NCBI GenBank assembly: GCA_016801885.1
Contig: CM028895.1
Location: 19,426,001-19,490,000 of the forward strand
Reading direction: 5' to 3'
DNA: 64,000 bases
Source of the DNA: Toxotes chatareus
Lineage: Eukaryota; Chordata; Actinopteri; Toxotidae
Below, in pieces: positions 1-11,400 of the stretch. The notes beneath the pieces are model-generated. The model saw only the letters and a program-made list of their open reading frames with translations, was not told the origin of the DNA and searched no databases. Both the position numbers and the translations under genes were made by a program. How positions within the stretch are numbered: the first letter of the stretch is position 1; each line of letters starts with the position of its first letter.

Positions 1-2481
1 TCAGCGGCATCTTCAAAGCAAAATTTTCCAACCCGATCAACAGTACAGTATCTCTTAAGTTCAGCTTTTTGAAGTCACGGGAGAAAAAGCGCTCGCCGCT
101 GCTGAGACAAATGTGTTTACTAACGGACCTCAACTTGATTACAATTCAAAGAGGCAGCCCCGCAATGCTTATTCACTGTGGAAATATGACCTAAATTTTG
201 TGAGGGAAGCTGTGCTTTGAAGTTTGAAATTAGACTGGGGAACTTTTATTCTTCCTTTAAGAAGAAGGCAGCATATCAAATACATTTTTTTTAAATAATT
301 AAATTCATAATATTAAAGCTTTTAGAAACTCAATTAGCCACATCTCTGGTCTTGTCATAAAGCTGCTTATGGGTCATAGAAAGCAGAGTAGTAGACAGGC
401 CCTGTGACATAGACAGGCTGTTAGAGTTTTTTCTGGCCCCTGTCTCGCAGCGCATTTCAGAAACAGAGAGAGTTGTAAAGCATTACGGCTCTGCCAGTGA
501 CATCACTCAGGATTCCCGGGGCCATCACACAGCAACATAAACCATGGAGCATCTGGTTGTTGGGGTGTGCATGAATCCAATCTGACTCCAATCTGTTAAA
601 GAGAGCGCTCTGGTTACACTGCTGCAAACCAGCATGACAGAGAGAGAGATACAGGCTTTATGAGACACATGAGAGAGAGAGAGAGAGATGCAAAAGAGCC
701 ACTGTTAAAGTCATGAATATTATCTGTGCAAATAATGACATTACTTAATGACTTAATGAAATGTGAAGTCCTCTGTTCATTTTATATTAGCTCATGTTTT
801 TGTAAAGTTTTAGTTGTGTATTTTAATGAAACTGTGCAAAATGAGTTACCAGCTTGATTTATTCTTTGTTGTAGTAAACTTCTGACACATAATGCATTGT
901 CAGCGATAACCAAATTACATAATATATAATAATATAACATTAACAGGGGGTATTATGCTGCACAAGTATATGTACTTTTGACAGTTTAGTACTTTTGCTT
1001 ACTTCTGATTCGCTCTCAGTCACTTCTCAGCTCCGGTGGTGTATAAAAGTGTATTTTTGTACATGGATTTCCTCCTCATACTCTATGATCCATGTCCATG
1101 CATAATCATAGCAGGGATATTCATTTACAAGTTTCTCAAAAAAAAATTTTTAATGGGGCTCCAAAAAGATGTGACTACTTTCAGGTAGTTTTTATTTTTA
1201 CCTTTATATTACTATAAAACTCTCCAGTCTACATTCACTCTGACTGTACATCCACTCAGGCACAAACACATAATGTTACACACTGGAACAAACCTCTAAA
1301 CGCAGCAGCACTGGGATGATTATTAACTGAATAATCCTCATCTTTCCTCAGTTATATGAAGAAAAGAGCAGGTTTAAATACACCGGCTACACTGAGGCAC
1401 TAGAAGGAGATGCTTACTGTCCACACTGCATCCAACACACTCATTTCTGCTTATAAGATTCCATTAAAAGACCCTCACAGAGGGGAATTTTACAATCATC
1501 CTCCTTTTTTTTGTTATTTTACAGATGATCTAATATTCAAATGAGTTGGAGTGGGACATTCCTCTGATCCATCTTCTCCATTCCCAGGGAAGGTATAGCC
1601 CACCCACACACTCCTTTCATACCAGCTGAAACCCCATCCATAGCATGCTTTCTTCTCCTAATTTTCCTTTACCTTGAGTGGTCATTTAAATCAGAGCTTG
1701 AAGGCAGGTATTATATGGAGAGAGAATCATATAATACATCCTAAAGTTTGAACAAATCCATTTACAACTTTTCTCCTGATTCTAAAACTTAGCTTGAGGC
1801 CACTGATTAGTTTCTTCTTTACTCTCATGGAAAGTGTGTATTTCATCAAACTGGCAGACCAGGCTATAGCTGCACTGTATACTGATATGGAATCTGGTTA
1901 TGGAGAGGTTATTTCAAGAAGTTCCTCATCACAGCGAGCTATTAGAGCATACATGGCTCTGAGACATAGTTCACTTTCGCCAGACACAGAGGGACAGTTT
2001 TCTCATTGAGATTGTGCTTTTTTAAAAATTAACTTGCAATTAATTACATATAGGCCTGCAGTGAATATGCATATGACATATAATTACAGTATTTCACTCC
2101 TACCAGGTCTTTGCTGGCATGATGGAGTGCTTCATCCACCACAGCACCATCTGTTAACCTCCCTGGAAGGAATTTAATGGCCTGTAGAATACTGCTCCCC
2201 AGAGGTTAAAGATTTGAACTGCAGCTTGTGTTGGTTGCATTACTTTTGATATCATGTCTCAATGAGCAGCTTCAGCAGAATGGAGAGTAGAAGACAGTGA
2301 CTTGTACCAGTTTTCATCAGCTGGAAAATTAAAAAAAAATATTACCGGCTGTGTCAATAATATTATTCATTTTGGTTATTAGCTCGGATTGGTCCAGAAT
2401 ACAGGCGCAGTAAGTTAATGTTAAATGGTCAAGTCATTCAACATACAATAAAAGAGAGTATATTAAAGTAAAAACATGCCT
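1..2481. other. Non-coding flank upstream of ufl1
   Basis: No supportable exon on either strand. The sequence is AT-rich with scattered poly-A/T runs and a short GA-rich tract near 641-690. Open frames here are short, begin at non-ATG codons or lack family similarity. It may hold distal ufl1 regulatory sequence, but nothing in it can be named. Confidence 0.6.
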
Positions 2482-2489
2482 GATTACAT

Positions 2490-2719
2490 CAGTGGTTCTC
2501 AAACTGCAACCTGTGGTGTGGGCAACCCTGGAGGGGGCACAGAGCCACTACACTTGGAAGGTTGCATTAATATGATTTATGTAAGGAAAACAACCCAGAA
2601 TTTGCTGATGCTATGGTGCTAACCATTATTTCACTAAACTTCAATTTGTTGTTTCCCCTGTTATTGTTGTTTACCTTTTCAGAATGGGGCTTTGCCAGAG
2701 AAAGTTTGAGAAGCACCTG
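2490..2719. mobile_element. hAT-like MITE, about 230 bp
   Basis: The left end reads CAGTGGTTCTCAAACT. The right end, reverse complemented, reads CAGGTGCTTCTCAAACT, so the two form imperfect terminal inverted repeats of the CAGNGG...TTCTCAAACT type known from hAT transposons. The flanks are GATTACAT on the left (2482-2489) and GTTACAT on the right (2720-2726), which fits an 8-bp target-site duplication that has lost one base. There is no transposase, so it is a non-autonomous element. It lies about 520 bp upstream of the ufl1 start codon. Confidence 0.6.
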
Positions 2720-3093
2720 GTTACATTAATACTGACTCCACTTGTTGCATTGTTCAGTCACATATTTAAAAGATATTTGATTATGTTTTTGTATGCCTCT
2801 CTTATTATGCTCATATCTGCTATTAATGCTCTTATTTTTCAGACAATAAATACATTTATGTTAATTTAAATGCTCCTTTGTCCTCACTAATCTAATATTT
2901 CTTTATTTATATATATTTCAGCTGTAGATCTCCAGCTCCAGTCTACCTGTACTGTCCTAATGTGGATTCTGTTAGAGGACTCGGGCTTCATGAATTTAAT
3001 TTAGTACTGACCACATGCTGGTACTGCAACTGAAATAAAGCCTGTGCGCGAAACGGTGGAAGGAGGAGATTTGGTCCTTGTGGCTTACTGTTC

Positions 3094-3115
3094 TACGTCA
3101 CTGTATGTTGACGTG
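3094..3115 (+). promoter_or_regulatory. Paired TGACGT-core motifs in the ufl1 promoter or 5' UTR
   Basis: TACGTCA (reverse complement TGACGTA) at 3094-3100 and TGACGTG at 3109-3115 face each other across 8 bp, about 125-150 bp upstream of the ufl1 ATG. TGACGT(G) is the core of CRE/ATF and of ATF6/XBP1 UPR elements. Because UFMylation is tied to ER stress, a UPR or CREB-type input is plausible. This is motif reading only. No TATA box is evident. Confidence 0.35.
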
Positions 3116-3240
3116 TGGCTCTTGCAGAGAGCTGCTGTCTTCTTAGCCAGCTATAGCTAGCTAATACTTCTTGAAAGTGAAGTGGTTAACGGAAGCACTG
3201 ACAGCTGATCGTTTTATAAACATATTATAAACCTTTAATA

Positions 3241-6200
3241 ATGGCGGCTGACTGGGAGGAAATTCGTCGGCTTGCCGCTGACTTCCAGAGAGCGCAGTTT
3301 ACTGACACAGTGCAAAGGTAACCGCACCTACCGCTATAAGCAGCTGTTAGCAGCGAAGCTAATGTTGGCTAACTTTAAACTCTCATTTAAAAGTAACGCT
3401 AAACGTGTAAGTTGTGAAGTGTTTTCTTTCTGTCAGCAGCTGTCGTTAGCAATAACAAGATTTTTTTTTAAAAAACCAAATGTGTAACTGGCAGGATAAC
3501 GCTCACTAATGACACTTATGGGAACCTTTCCACAGGCTGTCGGAGAGAAACTGCATCGAAATCATTGCAAAACTGGTTCAGGACAAGAAGCTGGATGTGG
3601 TGCACACACTTGATGGAAAGGAGTATATCACCCCAGCACAGATCAGGAGGGAGATCCAAGATGAGCTCTACGTCCATGGAGGTCAGTGTTGACAGCCAAA
3701 CACTTGTAATGACAGGCAGGGTCCAGAATTGTTACTGTCACCTACTGAGCAGGTTAATAAAAGAGCTTTTACACAGGCAGCTTTCCATGTATATTATTAA
3801 CAAATTCAGCTAGAGTATGGTCAGTGAATGAGTCCTGTCATTTTATTTCACAGGTCGAATCAACATCGTGGACCTCCAGCAGGTGTGTATTAAATATTGC
3901 TTTAAATATTGCTGTGTGTTACAAGCTGTGTCCTGTACCACGTGCTTATAGCAAGCTGACATCTGGAGTTTTCATGTTATCACTAGTCTGTTATTAAAAC
4001 ATTGTAAACATGTTGTCATGATCCTCTCCTCTACAGATTATCAATGTGGACTGGGTCCATGTTGAAAACAGAGCAAGTGACATTGCAAAGTCTGATAAAG
4101 GCGTTCAGCTGGTACTGGGACAACTTATTGATGAGTGAGTATGACCCTTTTACCACACTAGTGCTCCACAAAACATCAGTTGTTTTGAGTTTATTCATAT
4201 AAATATGAATTTATACACCTGCAAATCTCACTGTGAAAAGTATTTACTGTAAACCCAATTTCAGCATGAGAGAAAAAAAAAAAAAAAGAAACAAAATTCT
4301 AATGAGGGGGAAAAAGTCAGGTCTGAAAGGGTTAGTCCTTTGCTGGGAAACTACGTGATTAAATCTAAACGTGATAATCTTGTGTTGTCTGCAGCACGTA
4401 CCTGGACCGTTTAGCCGAGGAGGTGAATGACAAACTGCAGGAGGCCGGTCTGATCAGTATCGCAGAGCTGTGCAAAAGCTACGACCTCCCAGGAGATTTC
4501 TTAACTGAGGTGAGACACGCTGCAGCCAGTCCTTACCTACATGGATGCATCAGAGAGGAAATCCCATCATACATTAGGCAGGACATTTTTCATCACTGTT
4601 GAGCAAAAACATGATGAGTGTGTGCTTTCACAGGAGTTGTCAAAGCGTCTTGGGAAGCTTATCCAAGGAGAAATGGACCAGTACAACAGGGGAGTCATAT
4701 TTACTCCAGCTTTCGTTGCTCGACACAAAGCCAGAATACGAGGCCTTTTCAGCGCCATCACAAGGTAAACGTTAAGATATTTCATACGTTTGCTCTCATA
4801 CAGGAACCTCTCCTTAGGACAGCTTTTCACAGTCATTAACAACTGTCATGTACAAATAACCGTCCTCTCTTCATGTGCTTTTGTTTCACTTGAGAGTCAT
4901 TATGCCTTAATCTGAATTCATTTAGTTAAATATAAAACCAAAAACAGAAAATAGAAATCTTCATACATGAGAAATTTTGTATTTTGTACTAAACGCTCTC
5001 GTGTTTGTCTTTGTTCTGCAGGCCAACACCTGTCAGCAGCATGATCGGAGCGTTTGGATTTCAGGAACATCTTCTGTATTGTAAGAAGAAACTTCTCTGA
5101 TGATCGATGGTCATTTGTTAGACTGCGATTGTCCCACAGTGTTTTCATCAGATTGGTTTTGTCGTTGCACAGCTGTCCTGGAGGAGCTGGTGAACACTGG
5201 ACGCCTCAAAGGAAGCGTGGTCGGAGGGCGACAGGACAAAGCAGTGTACATCCCCGATATTTACTCCAAGACACAGAACTCCTGGGTGGACTCTTTCCTC
5301 CAGCAGAATGGATATTTAGGTATGTTTTGTTTTATCCCGTTTTTCTGTTTTAAAATTCCTCCCGAAAACTTTGACAAGACCAAGTCAAGTTACATCAAGC
5401 ATCAACAAACCAAACTGCATTAATGTTTAAAACACTTTGTCCCCTTAGAGTGGTCTTTTTCAGGCTGCGTTTACACATTGATTTTTGTAAGCTTTACTCT
5501 CTTTAATGGAAACCTGGAGGGAAATGAATTGAGATATTGTCAGAGAGAATGTGGATGTGTCTCTCTGAGCATATTTGAAGCTCTGGTTTAATTATCATGT
5601 GAATAAAATATACTTGAATGCCCCCCACAGGGGCACTTGTCTTCCACAAAGAATAAATTACAAGGTACAATTCAAAGACACCAAACAATACGAAAGACAA
5701 TAAAGAAAAAAAAAACATACTGAGAAAAAGTTACACACGTGCACAAAACCCAGGACAGCTGCATCTTACATTAACATTATTCTACGTTTCATTTTACTGG
5801 CTTTATGCTTTTCTGAGCCCTTGTTGCACTTTGTTAGGTTTGATGAATGAGCACAAGTGAAAAGTGATTTTTCATCATTTCAGCACACGTGCAGTAAATA
5901 ACTATAACCACAGAGTATTAAAACGCACAGCAAATCTTCTAATTCAGTCATGGGGAAGGGGCGGGATAGTGCTGCCATCCTCGTGATCATGCACTGAGTT
6001 ATAAACCAGCAGAGAACCATGAGGAGAAACCTCAGCTTCAAATTTTGATTGATGTATTTTTAATGTTTGGGACCAGTGAACAGTGTTGCTCACATCCGTG
6101 ATGATCAGTGTATTTTCCCCACACATCATTTTTGTTTGTCCTGGTACCTTGTCAGAGTGATATCCTTCAGAATGAGGAAGCCTTTTTCCCCCACATTTCC

Positions 6201-9200
6201 TGTTAGAGAAATAAAAGCTGAAGCGTTCTCACCTTCTCCACGGTGGAGACTCCAGGGTTAGGGTTGCACTTTAAGTGTTTCAGTGTTCATGTGGAAATGA
6301 GCCAACAGATACGGCAGCTGAGGTGAAACCGCTTGGACCCTCCAGGAGCTGTGATTGGTCAGCCTGTTGAGAGTGAAGACAAGATGGAAGAAGTTTTTTT
6401 CCTCTATTTTTTTTTTGTATTTTTATACTTTAGTCTGTTAAGTGAACCCCTTGTATCACATATAAATCCAGCTTTACAGCAGAAGTATGAAGTGTCTACC
6501 TTAGTGTAACTGATGAGGTTTTCCTCCTGCAGAGTTTGATGCGTTGGTCAGGCTGGGGATCCCCGACCCCCCCAGCTACATAAGGAAACGCTTCAAATCC
6601 AACAAGCTGCTGTTCCTCAGAGCAGCCTGCGTGGGTCAGGCTCTGGTGGACCAGGTGGAGGCCTCTGTTGAGGAGGCTGTCAACTCCGCCACATGGACTG
6701 ACATACAGGTGCTCACACGGCGCTGGAGTTAGAGCTGTTATTACATGAATCATTATTAATCATTTATCTTAATAAAAAAAAATGAGTTTCTTACGTTTCT
6801 TGCTCTCATTCTGACCCTGGCTGTTTCAGCCGATTCTGCCCAGCTGCCTGTCAATGGAGGACGTTGGGATGTTGATCAACCAGGCGATGAGGAACACTGA
6901 CGTCCAGTCCTCGGCGAGGCTGCTGGGAGGCACAGTCGTCGTCAGTGAAAAGTTCATCAGCAGCTGCCTGTCGTTGTTTGATGAGGCCATGCAGCAGAAA
7001 GCCCAGAAGGTTTTTCACACTCACACGTCTCTGTAGAAAACACAGTTACAAAAAACACAGTGAAAATTACAGCGTCTGTGCTTTTCTGTGATGCGGTTTT
7101 CAGGAAGTGAAGAACAATCCAGTGTTTCTGATAACTGAAGATGATTTGAAGCAGGCGTCCGTGCTGACAGACAGCTCGTCACTTTCGAAAAAGGAAAAGA
7201 GAGAAGCTGAGCGCAGGAAGAAGGCTACAGGTGTGTTGAAACAGCCCCCACCTCGCTTTGAGACAGAACACGCGTGCTGTTTATCTCGGAACGATGTGTC
7301 ACGTGTTAACTGTCTTGTCCAGACGGAAGTGGCAGTGTGAGAGCAGGCGGAGGAGGCAACGCCAGGGAAATCCGGATTCGCAAAACCAAGAAGAAAGGCA
7401 GAAAAGACGAGGACAGCGATGAGGAAACCGGACCTTCGCAGCAAAGTAACGCTGAGGGCCACGAAGCCATTTTATCTTCACAGGGACATAATGTCTCTAT
7501 GTGCACATTGAGCCTGTTCAGTGAGGCATTTTACTGCAACAAGAGCGTAATGGCTGGTTGGCTAGAAATAAAAGACAAAGTTAAATGTAATGTCCCTTTG
7601 AGACTAATTAGCATGTGTATCACCTTTGCCAAGATCGCGGCAAACAGACTGAAGCCCCCTTTATGGCCCAGGAGGAGATCGTGGCTGTTTTAGAGGCGAG
7701 AGTGAGCGACTGCCCTGAAGAAATCCTCTCTGAGCTGGCAGAGCATTTAGTAAGGTAATGCACAGGCTTCTGTCCGTTTGCTTTCCCTGCTAGAGCTAAT
7801 TCAAAAAGAACACTTAGGCCAGTCTCTCACCGTTAATGTCTCCGCAGGCCTCTGACGAAAGCCTATCAGGAGGTGCTGCGGACGGTGTTCATGTCCTCCA
7901 CCAGCTCTCCATCGGGGGCCAACAAGAAGAGGAGCATGAAGGAGCTGCAGGAGGAGATCACCAACCTGTACAACAACATCCGACTCTTTGAAAAAAGCAC
8001 CAAGTTCTTCTCGGGTAAATCCTGCACTAACGTGGGAACGAAACATCACAGTTGAACAGCACCTTAGTATTTGGTCCTCAGGCTTTCATCAGGTCACATA
8101 GACGAGCACTGTTTGATCCTGCACACCTTTCATGGGGTGCTCATTCCAGAACACACTTTGTCCCTTCATACTCTTAGCTCTGATCTATCAAAGGTTAACC
8201 CCACAGACATATGTTGTCCGTGCAGATGAAACCCAGGTCCACATTGCCAAGCACGTCCTGAAGACTGTGTGCACCGACGTCGCCAACATCCTGGTGAACT
8301 TCCTGGCTGCTGACCTGATGATGTCTGTGGAGAACCCCAGCTCCATCACCAACGAGGTCAGAAAACACTCCCAGTGTGTCCCAGACGTTATAAGAAGTGG
8401 ACAAAAGAGTTGATTAAGCCAGTGTGTGTGTCATTGTTTGAAAAGCTCTGTGGGACCTTGTTAGCTTGGACTCGTTTCACCTTGAATGTCTCTGATGTGT
8501 TGCCTCAGGTCAGAGTGAAGATTCTGGGCAAACTGTCAGAGGAGACCAAAGGGCCTCTCATGAAGCTGCACAACTGCCTGAATGGAAAAGTAAGTACGTT
8601 TCCTGTCAGTTGCATCATCAGGTGGTGGCTTTGCCCTGCAGGATAAAAATGGAAATACTTGTACTCATTTGCAGAACATTGAAGACTTTCTGACCAACAT
8701 AGAGATCTGCGCTGAAGTGTGTGGATTCATGCTGAAGAAGGGAGACAAGAAGAAGGAGAGGTAGCCAAAACGTTGGATTTGTGGTTTTGGTTTTTTGGAC
8801 TTTGAGTTCTGAGTGACCGACTTGCGCGTTTGTTTGTTTGCAGACAGGCCCTGTTCCTGCACCGTCAGGCTCTCACCGATCAGCTCAAGGAGACGGAGGA
8901 CCCAGCTCTGGTTCTCCACCTGACCAGCGTGCTGCTGTTTCAGGCCAGCACCCACTGCATGCTGCACGCCCCGGGACGCTGCGTGCCTCAGATCATCGGC
9001 ACGCTCACGGGCCGAATACCTACAGTATGCCTGACTCACTCACTAAAAACTCCACCAGTAATACCAGTATGAGGCTGTATCATACCAGTTTAATGTTTCA
9101 AGCATTCTCAACATACTGTGCAGTCATAAAGAGGTTTTTCCACCATGCAAATGATTTTCCACTCACCCACAATACTTGTTCTTCTCGGTTTACCAGGTCG

Positions 9201-10038
9201 TTTGCCATTCTCTAGGTTTCCTGTGCATCTGCTTTTTATAAAATAAGTGTACCAAACTGGTGATCTTTGGAAAACCAGCTGCCCCTGATCATTATTATCT
9301 TCTTTATTTACACAGGGGCACCTCTTTACTCCACCTCAGTCTAAATCTCAACTCTCAGTCACCTCTGAGCCACGTGTGAGCTGCTTTGCGTGTGAGCTAA
9401 CGAGGAAACGACAAACAGCTGCATGAGAAACATCTAGTAGCTAAGCATCCAATTTGGCCTTGTATGTGTTTAAAGGGCTATGTCTCTCACACACACAGTT
9501 AAACTCTGAAATGTATTTTTGCACCGAACAGGGGCTATTTGTGAAATAGCGACAGGTGTGTGAAAACCTAAAATAGTACATCTTCATCTCAGTCAGAATA
9601 GACACGTTTATTTGCGCGTCACCGACGTGTGGTCTAAATGCGTTGGCAAATGTTGGCAACACACTGCTCCGTCTTCAGATTGTTTACATCCGGTTTTTCA
9701 GACCCGGCAGCTGTCGGTAATCTCCATCTGCCGCAGTGTCAGTGTAACAGAGCGTTTGTTTGGTGAGTTAAAGAGCTGAAATGTTTGCATGTGTCCGTGT
9801 GTTGTTGCAGGAGCAGCAGCAGCTGCTGTCTGCCTACCAGGGCCTGGTGGTGAAGCAGCTGGTGAGCCAGAGTCAGGGCAAGAAGAAGGAGGAGGAGGAG
9901 GAGGCTGAGGGCGAGGCCGGCAAGGAGGAGGAGCAGGACGAGGAGGCCAGGAGCGTCCGCACGCAGCTCATAGCCCTGACGCCTCAGGTGAAGGAGCTGG
10001 TGCTGTCCCAGAGGAAGACATCGATGAACGAGGACTGA
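3241..10038 (+). CDS. ufl1: E3 UFM1-protein ligase 1, complete, 19 coding exons
   Basis: Scaffold-type E3 that transfers UFM1 from UFC1 to substrates such as ribosomal protein RPL26 at the ER, acting with DDRGK1 (UFBP1) and CDK5RAP3. It has no catalytic cysteine. Exons: 3241-3317, 3536-3681, 3854-3882, 4037-4134, 4395-4509, 4634-4764, 5022-5080, 5173-5319, 6533-6708, 6830-7009, 7104-7230, 7323-7445, 7634-7754, 7848-8014, 8226-8356, 8509-8589, 8675-8760, 8844-9024, 9811-10038. All have GT-AG borders and compatible phases, totalling 2403 nt and 800 aa (human 794). The N-terminus [16 protein letters not shown], the winged-helix region of roughly the first 300 residues and the C-terminal [12 protein letters not shown] block match the vertebrate family. 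Residues about 415-470 are strongly basic. An acidic run at 752-771 appears expanded. The start is the first in-frame ATG and agrees with family N-termini. Confidence 0.97.
9889..9948 (+). repeat. GAG/GAC-rich triplet tract in the last ufl1 exon
   Basis: Encodes residues 752-771, of which 13 of 20 are Glu or Asp, directly after a Gly-Lys-Lys-Lys. The DNA is an imperfect run of GAG/GAC/GCC codons and so prone to length change. It replaces a less acidic linker in human UFL1 between the conserved VVKQLVSQ block and the C-terminal helix. Confidence 0.7.
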
Positions 10039-10159
10039 ACATTTCAAACATTAGAGGAGTGAATGTTGTTTTTTTTTTCTATGGTCTTACATGTTGAGAT
10101 AAAAGCAGCTTTTAAGACTGTATTTTTGTGATTTATCCACGTGGACATAATTCTAAATT

Positions 10160-10165
10160 ATTAAA
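10160..10165 (+). terminator. Candidate ufl1 polyadenylation signal
   Basis: ATTAAA lies 122 bp after the ufl1 stop codon and is followed by a GT-rich stretch. No canonical AATAAA was seen closer. Motif only. Confidence 0.35.
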
Positions 10166-11004
10166 GTAAATTCCTGTGCGGGATGTCTCACTGTAAACCC
10201 AACTAAACATGAACATCCTCAATGAGGTCCTGATTTTCATGCATTCATTAAAAGCTCACTTATTCCTCCCTCGTGTGGTCCCTCGATTTATTCCCTGTCA
10301 GAGGTTGTGGAGTCATTCAGTCCTGTGATTACGGTGCTGACTCATGTCTCAGGAGCAGAACTCATGTTTCTACACACACCTGGGAAACTTTATTGGGCTG
10401 TGGACAAACCAACTTGCTTGTCTTTCTGGTAACAGAAAACCGAGTCTCCAGAAGCTTCAGTAGAAGTGAGTAAGCCCGACCTTGAACTGAGACCGAACTT
10501 GTCAAACTCAACTTCAAAGTAATGAAAAGTTCAGCATCTACCGTCCTTGATCAAACGGTTTCTGCTGATGCAGTTGAAAGTTCAAAAGTAAGTTGAGTTT
10601 GAAGTATTAAAATGGATTTGTTCATTTCTGCCTCTCGTGGAAGGACTTAATGGAAAAGCTGATACATATTTAATATTGGGAGCATGCTATAATTTAACAT
10701 AGGGTCAGAGCTGTGACACGTTGCTGTAGTTATTCCTGTGAGAGAGAGAAACAGGAGATTGGAAAACATGAGTCTCCCTCTTGTGGCAGCTTGTGGAATT
10801 CCAAAACTGATGGTTTCAATGGTAAATGAAATTCTGTGTGCAAGTTCTCCTTTCTAACACCGGGGGGCGACAGCAGCCAACTAAAATATCCCAACAATAA
10901 ACAGAGCCAGGAAAAGATGCTCTGTCTGACATGTTTCTGCACATGAACTCCAACTGAATCTAGATTAAACCACAATCATGCTAACAGTACTGAAGATACA
11001 CTAC

Positions 11005-11400
11005 ATCAAAAGGTCAAAAGTGTGTGGACATCCTAACATTACACTCATATGTCCTTAACTTCCTAAAATAATGATGTAGCCTCTACAGCAGCATCTGCTC
11101 CTCTGGGATTCTCAGTCTCGAGTTTCTCGACCTGTTGGATTCAGGCTTTGCATCAGATTTTGAAACCTGTCTGGAAGGATTTGCTAACAATTCCCATTCC
11201 AGTTCATGCCAAAGGTGTTGGACGGCGTTGAGGTCAGGGGTCTGTGAGGGACAGTCATCCATACCAAACCATGTCTATATGGACCTGTCTTTGTTCGTGT
11301 GTATAAACAGGTAAAACTGGTGTTGGAAGCGCAGGACTGTGTAGTAGGGAACAGTGGGAAACACTTCCCCTTCACTGCTCTTGAACGTAGCCCTTGCAGG
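11005..11400 (-). mobile_element. Eroded Tc1/mariner-like DNA-transposon fragment
   Basis: The stretch begins with a GTCAAAAGTGTGTGGACATC-type end followed by CATATGTCC, and continues into a segment (about 11160-11300) typical of a dispersed fish repeat. On the minus strand one frame reads DLNAVQHLWHELEWELLANP, which resembles the DLNP(I/V)EHLW block of Tc1/mariner transposases. The frame is broken soon on both sides, so this is a dead copy. The family name is from general memory and uncertain. Confidence 0.5.

Noticed and set aside
9739..10047. Minus-strand Leu-rich ORF
   Set aside because: Antisense of the acidic GAG tract in the last ufl1 exon.
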